Shown here: positions 1 through 11,800 of the stretch, one piece after another
How the letters are laid out: every line of letters begins with the position of its first letter
How positions within the stretch are numbered: the first letter of the stretch is position 1
Origin: a virus
Virus record (IMG/VR): IMGVR_UViG_3300042888_003185
Span: 32,712 to 96,711 of that record
DNA: 64,000 nucleotides
Strand: one strand, 5' to 3'
Notes under the pieces: generated by a model
The model's database searches: none
The model's input: only the letters and a program-made list of their open reading frames with translations
What the model was told of the DNA's origin: nothing
Position numbers and translations under genes: made by a program

Positions 1-45
1 ACAAGCTCACACAACATTGAAATAACAAACTAATAACTAACTACT

Positions 46-2226
46 ATGGCAGTTGCACCATTAATAAAACCAATTCAAACCCAGAAAGGAATGTTCTATT
101 CTTTTCAAAGTGCGATTGAAGACTTAAGCTTAACATTTAACAATAATACAAATAAGTTTAAGTTTTCTAAATTCGCCCTGTTACGTATTCCAGAAATAGG
201 TATACCAACTACTATGGAAACTGATAACAAAGTACAGTTTATTGCGCAAGGTGAAACTCCAATCATTAATAATTTATCAGTAAATGAAAATATTAACCTA
301 GCTCAAAGTTTCCAAAATTACGCTCTAAATTTCGAGAGTTTGCTGATTTCACAATCGTCATACAATCGAGAAAAAAAGCTAAATGTTTCCGAAAGAGTTT
401 TTTGGAAGTGGTTAAAGGAGCTTGGAGCAGTTCGTTGGAGAGACGCTAACTCAACTGAAGTTAATCAATCACTACCGGTTAGTGAAAAAAGATGGGCAGA
501 AGACTGGTACGATCCAACTACTTCTACCTATGACCGAGTAGTTAAGTATATTGGAGAAATTGATGTAGTTAACTCAGTTCGCAGCAAAGATAATTCATAC
601 AGCGAATTGTACATTCACGTGCCAACTAATGTTGGAACTACTCCAACTGTCTTATTCAAGTCAAAGCCTGACGAGAATTACGGTCCAGGAATGGTAATCG
701 TAAATACGCCAGGGGATCCACTTGACGCGGAATACTTAAACGGTAGACACTACACAGACACTCATCCATTTGCTGGAATGGGGTTAGAAGCGTTTTATGA
801 CTTAGATTCAAACGCGGTAACTACATATACTTCGAATATTTTAAATACTACACCGGTTGCTACCGGATTCTGGTGGGGAGCATCATCTGTCAATAATTCA
901 TATTACACTGATCAGGCTGCATACTTTGGAACACCTTACAATACTGGAAGCTCTGCTCCAAAAACTCAAAGAATCAAAAAGACCTACACTGCAGGTTTAA
1001 ATACCAGAACAGTCGAGTACCTTAGATCAACCCACGACGGTATGACTATTGATTTTGACTTAACTGACTACTTAATTGCTTCTCAAAATACAACAATCAA
1101 ATCATTCTCTCAACTAAATGACAGCGTTGGAAATGAGGATTTTGAATTTAATGCAATTTTAGTTTACTATGACGTATATGATCCAGCGCCAAACGCGGTA
1201 GCCGGCACCGAACCAGTTAGCGTTTCTAACTTATATGGAGTTTACTTCCTAAACCGAGTGGTTCAAAGCGGAAGTGAATTTATTATCCCAATGATCACCA
1301 AAAACAAACCGGATACTATTAATAAAACTAATGGTAACTCGTTTGCATTCAAAGTAAACCTTAAATTTGATACTTCAATTGAAGATGTTTCAGTTGAAAA
1401 ATCAATTAATGACTACAATACATTTTCATTGAACTTGTTTACCGATGTATTGACTGAAATTAGACAGCTTCAAACTAAATTTAACGATAAATTAGCGGCT
1501 CTTGAGAATTTAAGAGTTAACGTCGATACCGCAAAAGACGCATTATTAAATTCAACTGCGATGTCTAGCTTAGCTAAAAGAATCGCCGTATTGGAAACAA
1601 CTGTTTCTGCATCAAGTGCAGCCTTTGCCGAGTCAACTGCAATTATGGATTTAATCGGGAGCACAAATGATAGAATAGACGAGATTTTAACAGGAACAAC
1701 TTCATTGCAAATATCATATAATATGGATGCATTCAAGCCAGGTTACGGAATTTCTCTTGGAAAACTTATCCCAGGTCAAATTACAATAGGATCAAACGTT
1801 CAAGGCTATTCAGATATAACCGAAGTCGACTTTAGTACAAATGCATTAGGCGTAAAAACCGTTTCATTAGGAATCTCATCAACTCAAATCCGACATCTAA
1901 AATTAAATGGATCAAGTAGCCCAATTCCATTTAATCTTTCTCAAGATTTAACGATTTACATAGATGATTCTATTAATACTTGGAAGAAGGGTCAGCTACT
2001 TAAAGTAGTATGTGACTCTCCAATTATTCCTGGGCCGTACACAATAACACTAAAAACTGATTCACAAAACATCACAAATGCACTGTCAGCAAACAGCGTA
2101 CTTATAGCAACATTAACCGCTGCGGATTTTCCAACAAACTACGGAAGAACTGCTAAGCCTATTATAGAAATTGTTTGTACAAATGCTGAAACTTTAACGT
2201 TTGCGGTTGATAAAATAATAAGATAA
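46..2226 (+). CDS. Large virion structural protein with central coiled coil
   Basis: This 726-residue protein is not recognised by name. It starts at the first ATG after an A/T-rich leader with no Shine-Dalgarno sequence. Residues 1-460 look globular and beta-rich. Residues about 470-555 form a likely coiled coil, rich in Leu, Ala and Glu (nt 1453-1690), followed by a beta-rich C-terminal domain of about 160 residues. A coiled coil followed by a beta domain is a common plan for trimeric baseplate or fibre proteins. It is followed after 5 bases by a second giant structural gene, and four such genes run head to tail to 15034, so a tail, baseplate or fibre role is inferred from context only. No signal peptide or membrane segment is visible. 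Confidence 0.6.
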   Translation: MAVAPLIKPIQTQKGMFYSFQSAIEDLSLTFNNNTNKFKFSKFALLRIPEIGIPTTMETDNKVQFIAQGETPIINNLSVNENINLAQSFQNYALNFESLLISQSSYNREKKLNVSERVFWKWLKELGAVRWRDANSTEVNQSLPVSEKRWAEDWYDPTTSTYDRVVKYIGEIDVVNSVRSKDNSYSELYIHVPTNVGTTPTVLFKSKPDENYGPGMVIVNTPGDPLDAEYLNGRHYTDTHPFAGMGLEAFYDLDSNAVTTYTSNILNTTPVATGFWWGASSVNNSYYTDQAAYFGTPYNTGSSAPKTQRIKKTYTAGLNTRTVEYLRSTHDGMTIDFDLTDYLIASQNTTIKSFSQLNDSVGNEDFEFNAILVYYDVYDPAPNAVAGTEPVSVSNLYGVYFLNRVVQSGSEFIIPMITKNKPDTINKTNGNSFAFKVNLKFDTSIEDVSVEKSINDYNTFSLNLFTDVLTEIRQLQTKFNDKLAALENLRVNVDTAKDALLNSTAMSSLAKRIAVLETTVSASSAAFAESTAIMDLIGSTNDRIDEILTGTTSLQISYNMDAFKPGYGISLGKLIPGQITIGSNVQGYSDITEVDFSTNALGVKTVSLGISSTQIRHLKLNGSSSPIPFNLSQDLTIYIDDSINTWKKGQLLKVVCDSPIIPGPYTITLKTDSQNITNALSANSVLIATLTAADFPTNYGRTAKPIIEIVCTNAETLTFAVDKIIR

Positions 2227-2231
2227 ACTAA

Positions 2232-5200
2232 ATGGCAGACAAATCATCATTAACGGATTACTTAGCAGAACTTGGAGTTGATGTTAACAATATGCAGGAG
2301 TTTTTATTAAAACTTTCTACATCACTTTCCACAACCGCAAAAAGCGTCAATGTAAATCAAACTTTACAAGACGGTTCTACTCAAGTGTTCACAATCCCGT
2401 CATTTACCTATCTAGACAATAGAGTTTCCAACCTTGATGCTAAAATTACTGAATTACTAAGCGGCAATGCAAATCAATTAGGAGTAAAGGATGCAGATGG
2501 AAATCTTAGAACATTTGAATTAAAAGATATTTCTTCAGTAATCTCTGATCTAGAAAATGTTACTAATACTGGAGTTGCCGTACCTTCAAGTTTTAATTAC
2601 AAAACTAACTGGTTTTTTGAATCATTCTTAAATCCATTATTGTATATTAATATCGACACAGCAACTTTAACAACTGATCCAGATATTAACCGTTTTGAAG
2701 TTAGGCGATTGATCATTACTTCAACATCTGCTACTGAAATTGCATATTTTGATACAAATTACAAAGGCATAAATAACCTTTCATATTCTGCAGTAATTAG
2801 CGATTTAGGGACTAGGGCTATCGATTATTTCGAAGATTCAAGCGAATTGACTCTACCGCCAGCAACAAATACAGTTAGGGGAACATTTGATATTTTAGAT
2901 ATTTTAGAAGATTCATCTACTGCCGTAATTGGCGGACAAACTTTAACTGAGCAGGTTCGTAAGTATCGTTTAAGCTCTTTAAAATACACAAGTTTAGCAA
3001 CTAGTGGAGACGTTGAAAAAACTCTACAGGCTGGAAATATCTTAATCAGCTCAAATAATTCAGAGTATAAAATTAAGTCAGTTGACTCAAACTCAAAAAC
3101 CATTATTCTGGAAAATACTTTTGGAGTTGATGGATTAGCAGTCGGCGCAGCCCAACTAAGAATGAAACCTATTTTAACTAGGTCTTCATTAGTTCAATTA
3201 AACCTAGGTTATAACGAAAGAAATATTATCTTCTTAAAACCAATAAGCGACCGACTAGCCGTCACGACTGATCAATTTTCGCAAGGATTTGGAATCTTAA
3301 CCAATGAGTTACAGATTACAATGAATAACGGAAAACAAATGACGCTAACTGATTTTTACCAGACATTCGTTTCTGATTTCGGTATGTTATTCCTAAGTTA
3401 TGCTAAAGAGAAAAAATTACCTTCAGCTCTAGGAGATACTCCAAATACCGTAACTATCGCTGCGGAAAATTTTAAAGTTATTCAAACTGATCAGCACATT
3501 CAAGACGCTGATAATACGTTAGGTATTAAGCAAAAAATTTCAGCAAAAGAGCAAGCCTCTTCTCAAATTAGGGAAATTGATACTCAGATTTCTGATACTA
3601 GAGCTAATTTAAACACAAACGCTTCATTAAATGAAGCACAGCGACTAAAACTACAAAAGGACTTAACTAATTTTGCGGATAAGCGATTGACTTTGACTAA
3701 AAGTCAGCAAAGTTTAATTTCAGATATTACCACCTCAATTAAATCAACTCCCAGCTTTATAACTAATCCAATGTATAGTGTTAGAGGATTTTGGGCAATA
3801 CCTGAACCTAGAACTACTTTACATGGAGTTCAACAAGTAGCTCAGTTTAAAATAGCATATCGAACACTAAGTAAAACTGGAAGCACTAAACCTGCTGATC
3901 AACTTGAGTTTGTTGACGCAAGCGGAAATAAAGTTACTGGAGCATTTTCTCCATGGACAGAATTCAAATCTAAGTCTAGAGCTAAAATTTATAATTCAGC
4001 GACTGGATTCTATGAATGGGCAGATGAAAATATCTCTGATCCAAACGAAGTAAATTCAAACCAATTAGATATTCCAATTAAAAAAGGAGAAGTTCTTGAA
4101 ATTAGAATAAAGAGTTTATCTGAAGCTGGATGGCCTGATTCACCAGTTGAATCCGCATGGTCTGATAGTATTTTAGTTGAATTTCCAGCAAATATCGAAA
4201 CTGCCGAAGATGCAACAATTGTTTCTCAACAGGCATTTGCTGAAGAAACTAAAATATCATTTCAAGAAGAGCTTAACTCAAAGGGATTAGACATTCACTT
4301 AGGAACTTCATTTACTACTAGAGATAAGTACTACGCTCATAAATCAGAAGATATTGCAAGTGGATTCTTTGCAACTGATGGAAATATTGTTGATCTATAC
4401 ACTAAATTGAAATCTATATCAGATTCTCTTTCCGCTGTACAGACGGCCTTATCTACTGGTGCTGGTGCATTAACTGTAAGTATCGTTGATCAAGTAGGTA
4501 ATACCAAGACTTTAACTAACGGTCAAAGCCTTGAACTATTCGCTGGATACTACAAAGATTTAATCAAAGATACTAGCGTAACTCCAGTTGCATATAACCA
4601 CGGTAAAGTAGTAGCAGTTCAATACTTAATTCAACTGCAAAATACTTCACAAACTCCTCTTCAATTAATTTCAACATTAAACGGGGGAATTGGAGAAACC
4701 GCAACTCTATCTGATCCAACTGCCTACCCTACGGTAAATTATCATACTAACCTAAGATATGACACAGCTCCTATTGCAATTAACAATTCAACTACTTCAG
4801 TATTAGGATCGTTTATTCAAAAGGATGCATACCAGTCGTCTCAAGTAAAGAGCCAATTTGTTTATTCTAGATATAAAAACGTAACTCTTGCAAATACTCT
4901 GTACTCTGGAGATAATTTAGCAGTCGGCGTTACTTATTCAAATGCCGTTTCCGGAAATTATGCATATAATGGAAGAACCGTCAGTGCAGTAACTGTACCT
5001 TACGTATACGGACACTATTTACCATTTAACCCAACTCTAACCACTATTCCAGGATATGCAACTAGTGCTAATCCTAAAGTTTGGAATGGAACTCTTGATG
5101 CAAACCAAGCTCCAATCGGCGGAGGAAAACTAAGCGAATTCTGTATTCATAAAGACCACCCATACATTAAAGTAGGCGGTGCATACAATATCGCTTGGAA

Positions 5201-5831
5201 TAATACAACATTGACTATTGCTAGACCAGCGTATTCGACTGGCGCAACTAATCAACTGTATTTACCGTTTAGCCAAGCAATTCACTCTGAGATAACTGAA
5301 GCTGAGGGAACAAACGCGTTCGGCGCACTACATTACCAACAAGCAGTGTACAGTGATGCTGCTCCAGTAAACGTTACTGCCCCAGTTACAAGTGCAAACA
5401 TGAGAGAAAACCAATATCCTATAAAAAATGGATATTTAATAGAAGACGCTTACTTAATTGGTAAGTACACATGTGGTGCTTACTTATCAATTGCACCATC
5501 TTCTCATGCTAATATATCAGTAGACGGATTAAGCCCAGCAGGTTCACAAAAAATGTTGGAGTTCGGAGCAGACTCAGCAATTAAGATTCCATTAATCTTC
5601 CAATTCCGAGCATCTGATGCCCTAGGCTATGTAGGCGGATGGCGTTCAGCTGTTCCAGCTGGATTAAAAAATGTTAAGTACTCTAAGAAAATAGGAATTG
5701 ATATTTACTCATTAAATTCAGTTTTCTCATTTGATGTAACTGTTAAAACACAATACGAGAAAGAAACAGCAGTAGTTACTCCAGTAAGTCAATTATCGAT
5801 TAACTCAACTGGGATAAGTGCTTCTGCTTAA
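2232..5831 (+). CDS. Giant virion structural protein (1199 aa), baseplate or fibre type
   Basis: The function is not recognised. The first ~100 residues contain alternating coiled-coil-like stretches, followed by a long beta-rich region. Residues about 436-500 (nt 3537-3730) are a strongly charged, Gln/Lys/Leu-rich helical segment. A fibronectin-III-like stretch follows around residues 510-650, with aromatic-rich strands and a motif like 'EAGWPDSPVESAWSD' that is typical of such modules. The C-terminal 350 residues are Gly/Ser/Tyr-rich, as in receptor-binding or fibre tips. It starts 5 bases after the previous stop and is followed by a 15-base A-rich spacer, so co-transcription with its neighbours is likely. 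A tail or baseplate appendage role is inferred from size and position. Confidence 0.6.
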   Translation: MADKSSLTDYLAELGVDVNNMQEFLLKLSTSLSTTAKSVNVNQTLQDGSTQVFTIPSFTYLDNRVSNLDAKITELLSGNANQLGVKDADGNLRTFELKDISSVISDLENVTNTGVAVPSSFNYKTNWFFESFLNPLLYINIDTATLTTDPDINRFEVRRLIITSTSATEIAYFDTNYKGINNLSYSAVISDLGTRAIDYFEDSSELTLPPATNTVRGTFDILDILEDSSTAVIGGQTLTEQVRKYRLSSLKYTSLATSGDVEKTLQAGNILISSNNSEYKIKSVDSNSKTIILENTFGVDGLAVGAAQLRMKPILTRSSLVQLNLGYNERNIIFLKPISDRLAVTTDQFSQGFGILTNELQITMNNGKQMTLTDFYQTFVSDFGMLFLSYAKEKKLPSALGDTPNTVTIAAENFKVIQTDQHIQDADNTLGIKQKISAKEQASSQIREIDTQISDTRANLNTNASLNEAQRLKLQKDLTNFADKRLTLTKSQQSLISDITTSIKSTPSFITNPMYSVRGFWAIPEPRTTLHGVQQVAQFKIAYRTLSKTGSTKPADQLEFVDASGNKVTGAFSPWTEFKSKSRAKIYNSATGFYEWADENISDPNEVNSNQLDIPIKKGEVLEIRIKSLSEAGWPDSPVESAWSDSILVEFPANIETAEDATIVSQQAFAEETKISFQEELNSKGLDIHLGTSFTTRDKYYAHKSEDIASGFFATDGNIVDLYTKLKSISDSLSAVQTALSTGAGALTVSIVDQVGNTKTLTNGQSLELFAGYYKDLIKDTSVTPVAYNHGKVVAVQYLIQLQNTSQTPLQLISTLNGGIGETATLSDPTAYPTVNYHTNLRYDTAPIAINNSTTSVLGSFIQKDAYQSSQVKSQFVYSRYKNVTLANTLYSGDNLAVGVTYSNAVSGNYAYNGRTVSAVTVPYVYGHYLPFNPTLTTIPGYATSANPKVWNGTLDANQAPIGGGKLSEFCIHKDHPYIKVGGAYNIAWNNTTLTIARPAYSTGATNQLYLPFSQAIHSEITEAEGTNAFGALHYQQAVYSDAAPVNVTAPVTSANMRENQYPIKNGYLIEDAYLIGKYTCGAYLSIAPSSHANISVDGLSPAGSQKMLEFGADSAIKIPLIFQFRASDALGYVGGWRSAVPAGLKNVKYSKKIGIDIYSLNSVFSFDVTVKTQYEKETAVVTPVSQLSINSTGISASA

Positions 5832-5846
5832 AATAAAAATTAAATA

Positions 5847-8800
5847 GTGGCGAATCCAAATTTAACATACACTCAATTAGCTGAGAGAAATGTCAGTTTT
5901 CAATTATTACGAACTAACCCTAAATTAACAACTAATTTAAAGTTAACCGTTGATTCAGTTGGAGATCTGTGGTTTAATTCAATTGACGCTAACGAAAAAT
6001 TAGCGAATCAAAAATACAAACGATTCTCAATAAATGAGAATTCAAGCCATGAAGTTAATTTATATAAGTTCTATGATAATGGAAAAACTCCATCCACTAT
6101 TGCCTATGAAGTTGGTTCAACTATTGGGAAAACCGCGACAGCTAAAGATCTAAAAGATCAATATGACTTTGACTTGTATACAAGTGGCGCGAAGTACTTA
6201 TCAAGTAGACAATACTCTGAGAAATTTACTTACTTAGCTCCATTATACGTAGACCAAATCATTCCGACTAAATTCGTAATATTTAAAGTTCCTGGGCCTT
6301 CTAACTATACAGCTGGCCAAGGAAAGGACCTAGACGGTATTGTTAAACCTGAGGATTTCGCAACTGACTTATTTAAAAATGCGACCGTCGTTAAAGTATT
6401 TGACATGGGGCCTACTTCCAAGATAGGAAAATACTTGGAAAACATAAAGAAGAATCCAATGTTTACAAAAAATCCACTTTATGTTAATTATAAAGCGGAC
6501 GGGTTTTCGATATACCGAGGTCCTTCTATTAAAACTGGAACATACGTTGAACTTCCTGAGCAATTAAGTACGGTCTTAACTAGAGCTCTTCCATTATTAA
6601 AAGTTGAGCAATTTATAACTCAAGGATTTGAGAGAAATAATATAGTTCACCCTAGTATTTTAAATCTGGAATTTTTATTTAATGACGATACGTCTAACCC
6701 TTACGAATTTAATAGGTATTTTGGATTCTATTGCAACGATATTGATTTAGAAACATTTGATATTGACTTAACTGCAATGTTTAATTCAAAAATCACAGCA
6801 TCAGATTCAATAGACATATCAACTGCTCTTGCTAGTTCAGAAATAGGTGGAGGCACAGTTAAAACAATAACAGTTGATCCAGCTACCGATAAAATGTATA
6901 TTGGTGGAACATTCACTAGTTATAATGGATATCCAGCAAATGGAATAATCCGTCTTAACTCAACTGGCGAAATTGACTTTTCATTTCATTACGGAAGTGG
7001 TTTTTCCCCAGCTAAAGTTGAATCAATTGAACTTGATAAATTTGGAAAAGTATACGTTGGTGGAGAAATGCTATCGTATAATGGAACACCAATTAGCAAT
7101 TTTATAAAATTAAATACAGACGGTTCAATCGAATCGACTGATTTTTCATTTGACTCAACTGTACGTACAATCCACATAACTCCATCACAGGACATTTACG
7201 TTGGAGGTACTTTTACCGAATACACAAATAGTGGAGATGTATTACCATCAGTTGGACTAGTTAAAATTAATTTAGACGGAGTCGCTGACTCGTCGTTTGA
7301 TGTCGGCTCTACTGGATTTAGTGGAGGCGCCGGACTAGTTAAGAAACTAATAGTAAATTCCTCGAATAAAGTTATTGTAATTGGGGATTTTACTAGCTAC
7401 AAAGGAACCACCGCAAACGGCATTGTTCAGTTAACGAACACCGCCACTATCGATTCAACTTTTGTATATGGAACTGGTTTCAATAATGTCTCTACTGTAA
7501 ATGATATTGTGTTAGACGAAGTAGGCGAAGTTTATGTAGCCGGTGGATTCACCAGTTATAATTCAAATACAGTTAATCGATTAATTAAATTAACTGAGGC
7601 TGGTGCAATCGATCTAGCATTTAATTATCAAACTGGAGCAAATGGCACCATTTCTAAAATATCACTAGACTTAAATGGAAATTTTTACATAGGTGGAGCA
7701 TTCACGTCATATAAAGGAGTTCCAGCTAGAGGAATTGCTAGAATATTTAAAAATGGAGAACTTGATTTTTCATTTAATACTTCAACCGGCCTTAGTCCTC
7801 AATCCGTTACTGATATAGTGGTTCATGATGAATCTCATATTTATGTAGCTGGAGGATTTACTAAATTTCAGGAAGTTACAACTGGAGGACTGCTTAATTT
7901 AGCAAATGTTGGAATCGATAATGATCAGTTGATACCAATCAACTATAAACAAACAGATGACATATCATTTTTATTAACTAATCCAACTGGGGTTAAACTA
8001 AGAGGTATGAATCTTACGCAAGACTTATCTGATCTAACTAATAACCGTACATCAAAAGACACATTATTCTTTCCATACTTAAAAACAAAAGACGGAGATA
8101 TTCACTTAATAAATTCAGAAGATTGGAATCAATCTGGTAGTATTGTTGACTTTAAAATAGACAATACTTCATTTGATTTAGGTTTAACATTTGGCCCAAA
8201 AGAATTAGTTACTCAAGAGATTGCAGAGATTTCAACGAAAGACTCTAAATCAACTATATCAATTGAAATTATTTCAAAGCCAAACCACTTAGATAAAATT
8301 CGAATCTACCACCCAAGTGGATCAGTTATTGATTCACTAGACCTAAATGGAAAATACGATGAGCTTGTATTTACTCGAAATTATTTACCTATTACTACAC
8401 CGTATACTTTAGCCTATTCAGCAGGGATATCAACTATCTACGTTAATGGCGACCGTGATCTCGATCAAATCGCACAATCAATATCCGATATCTCAGATAT
8501 TCTAAATAATACATCAATTAGTGGAGTAACTTTAAACACTACATCGTTTCTACAAACAAATCGATTCGGAGATGCATACGGTGAATTAAAAGTTAAAGTT
8601 CTTCCAGTTTCAAGTAGTTACAATTTTGTCAAATTAAATAATTCAGTAACTACTGATATTGTTTACGCAGATGGTGGATTTTTAAATAAATCCCATGCAA
8701 TAATTGATATTGGAAATATTTCCAAGTTAACTCAATTACTAGATACTCTAGTAATTAAAACTGATCAAAACTGGTCAAGCATTAGTCGATTATGCAACGC

Positions 8801-11800
8801 CTCTGACTTAATTACTAATGGGTTATCTAGTGATGCTAAGCTATCAGCAATTTCTAATTTTAACACAAAGGCAACCATTCAGTTAACTGACGACGAGACA
8901 GTTAATGTCAAATACGGAAAAATTGAAATTCGTAAATTATTTAGACCAACCGTAGGAGTTCTTTCCATATTTGAGACAATGGATTTTAATTTCTCAACTT
9001 ATTCTAGTGACTATTCTAGAAATTTACTAATTGACTTATATAAAGATTTTTACATTCCAGCTGGAGCAAAGGTCCTTGACTTTACTAAGTATACGTATAA
9101 AGCAATAGGTACCGGTGCAATTTCAATAAACGGAACAATCTACGATTCTACTGATATTGCAGCAAGTGGCGAACGTAATTTAATATGGCAAAATACTGAT
9201 TTAATTTCATACTTTGAAAATATAGACGGCGACGTTATCCTAATATATGGAAATAAATTGCCGCTAACTACGCTTGACCCAGGAGATTCAGCCTTTAGTA
9301 ATCGTCTCGATATTCCTTACTTTGACGAGACCGAGGACGCATTTGACTATATAGGCCCATTCAGCTTAAAAGCGGATCATACGTCAGCCTCTACGAGTTT
9401 AGCTACATATCCGTATCGTGAAAAGTTTTTGTCTGGCAGTTTATCTAGTGAGTATCATGCAAACTTGGAAAATTTCATTTCTGATTTTGCAACAGATGGT
9501 CGGGTAATTCCATACATTGCTAAATGGGGAATTGCAGACTCTAGTGATAGTCGAGATAATCCATACCGACTAAACTCAGACTTGTTATTTGGAAAAGACA
9601 ATTTTGGGCCATCTCATAGAGAGACTTCTCCTACCCCTGAGAAAATGACACATGAGTGGTTTTATATAGAGTCGGACTTTGGATACTCAGATGATATTAA
9701 ATCAATTAGAAATAATTATTCGTATTTTAATGAAAACTTAAATATAAACTCACTAATTTCTGATTCTAATTACTTTGAGCAATATTTTACGTATGTGCCG
9801 GTTATTAATTCAATTCAAATAGCTAGACCTCAGTATAGATATTCGATTCTTAATAAAAATCAGTTTAATAAACAGTATGAGACTCTTTTTAAAGGGGCAA
9901 TGTTTAGATTTTATGAGTTAGCTCAAAACGGCTCAGCTGTTTCAGATACTCTACGATTTGAAGATTATAAGTTTAGCGTAATATTAAAACCGGTTAAGGA
10001 AGATCCTACTATTAATAGACAACCTGTTAAATATCGAGTAATTGAGAACACTAATTCAAAATCGATTACTGTGGTTATTGAATTAGTATTGGGACATAAA
10101 GAGCTATTACCTGAAACTATTTTATCTAGTAATTGGTCAGCTGGTACAAACGACCAAGTAACGCAAGCTAATCTATTCACCGGTTCAGTTATGTCTTCTC
10201 CGGTAAATTACCAAATTGACCAAGAAATTACAGCAGCGTCATTGCTTGAGTACAATAACCTAATTTCCGGAAGTTCTGCCATCTCAGCAAGTCCAGGCGA
10301 CACAATACAAGTCGTATATGGAAATAAGTCAACGATATTAGCAACATTAGGGTCTCCAGTATACGAGGCTGTTAGTAATTCACTAATTTCTACTGGTGAT
10401 AAATTAGGAACTCGAATTTATGCAAAAGTCGATCAGTCTACGCCAATTATATTAACAAGTGGAGTATACTCAGGCGTTAGAATCCAGGGAGTATTCGAAG
10501 ATGCATGGGTAAACCAAGTTTCCGGAATAGTAGGTACGATTATTGCAGACGATGATCCAATCGGGGCAACGGTTACTCATTTTGCATTATCAAGCACCTC
10601 AGCTACTCCAGCTCAATCTGTAACTGGATATTTCCAGTTTAATGATGGTGGTGGTATTAACCAAACAGAAATACTTGACGAATTATTATCAACTAATACT
10701 CGATTTAGTTTAATTTATAGCGATATTTCAAGTATCGTATACAATGAAGCTGTGTACGAGGTAGATCCATCCACACTTTCATCAAGTAATGGAGTATACG
10801 ATTTTGACGTAACGTACATAAGCGGATCGTTAGGATCAGCGTCGTATGACGAACCTATATTATTTAGAGCCGACTGGTCAGTGCCAACTCAAAACAGCAC
10901 TTTCTCAGTGTATCATAAAGTATCTTACATGGATTCTCTTTTTGGAGACTATCGAATATCCTTTAACTCAAACAGCGTTTCTAATTTAACTCACTCATTC
11001 CTTTACTATGCAAAGGATAAAAAGTATAACACTAAAGCTACTGCATATTCCACCATTAAACTGTCTAGGGGAGTTAATTTATCCGCGAGCGGCCTTAACT
11101 TAAATCCATCAACTCTAGTTATCGAGTCAATACGCACATCATTACTTCCAGGCTTAGAAAGTTATGACGCATTAGCTGATTCTGAAATAAATCGAATTAG
11201 TAATGATTTTGCACCTCTTTATATAATTAAAGCGGGTGAAAAAAGCGTGCTTCTTAAACTTGCAGCCGGTGTATCCGTAACGACCGCAGCACTAGGCAAT
11301 TCAGCCTTAACGATTGATGGAGTAGATGGTGCTCTACAAGATGTCGTTAATATCACCAATATCAGCGGACAACCATACACAATCATTCCACTCCCAACTG
11401 GGCTTGGCGATTTAGTACAATACGTATATTCAGCAAACCCAGTGCCAAATAACACAACTTCATATTGGATAGAAGACATTAATCAATTCCAAATATTCGG
11501 TGGAGTAAAATATTTTGAAAAAGTATTTGAAAATTTATCATTCGCTAAATTTTTAAACTTAACTGAAAAGAGTCAAGGCGTTATTAGTTGGGAGTCGTAT
11601 ACTGATGGAATATTAACTCCATACAAAACAATGGCGATTGAAATTGTACAAGCTGACCAAATTAATAAATCGACAATTGTAAAACTTGACCAAGTTGAAG
11701 TTAACTCAGGTCAAATTAATGGAGTGGCTGGATTCGCTTATTCAGAAGTCCCATCTCAAGAGTATTCTGTCAACCGATATTCTTCCGAATATGAAGTATT

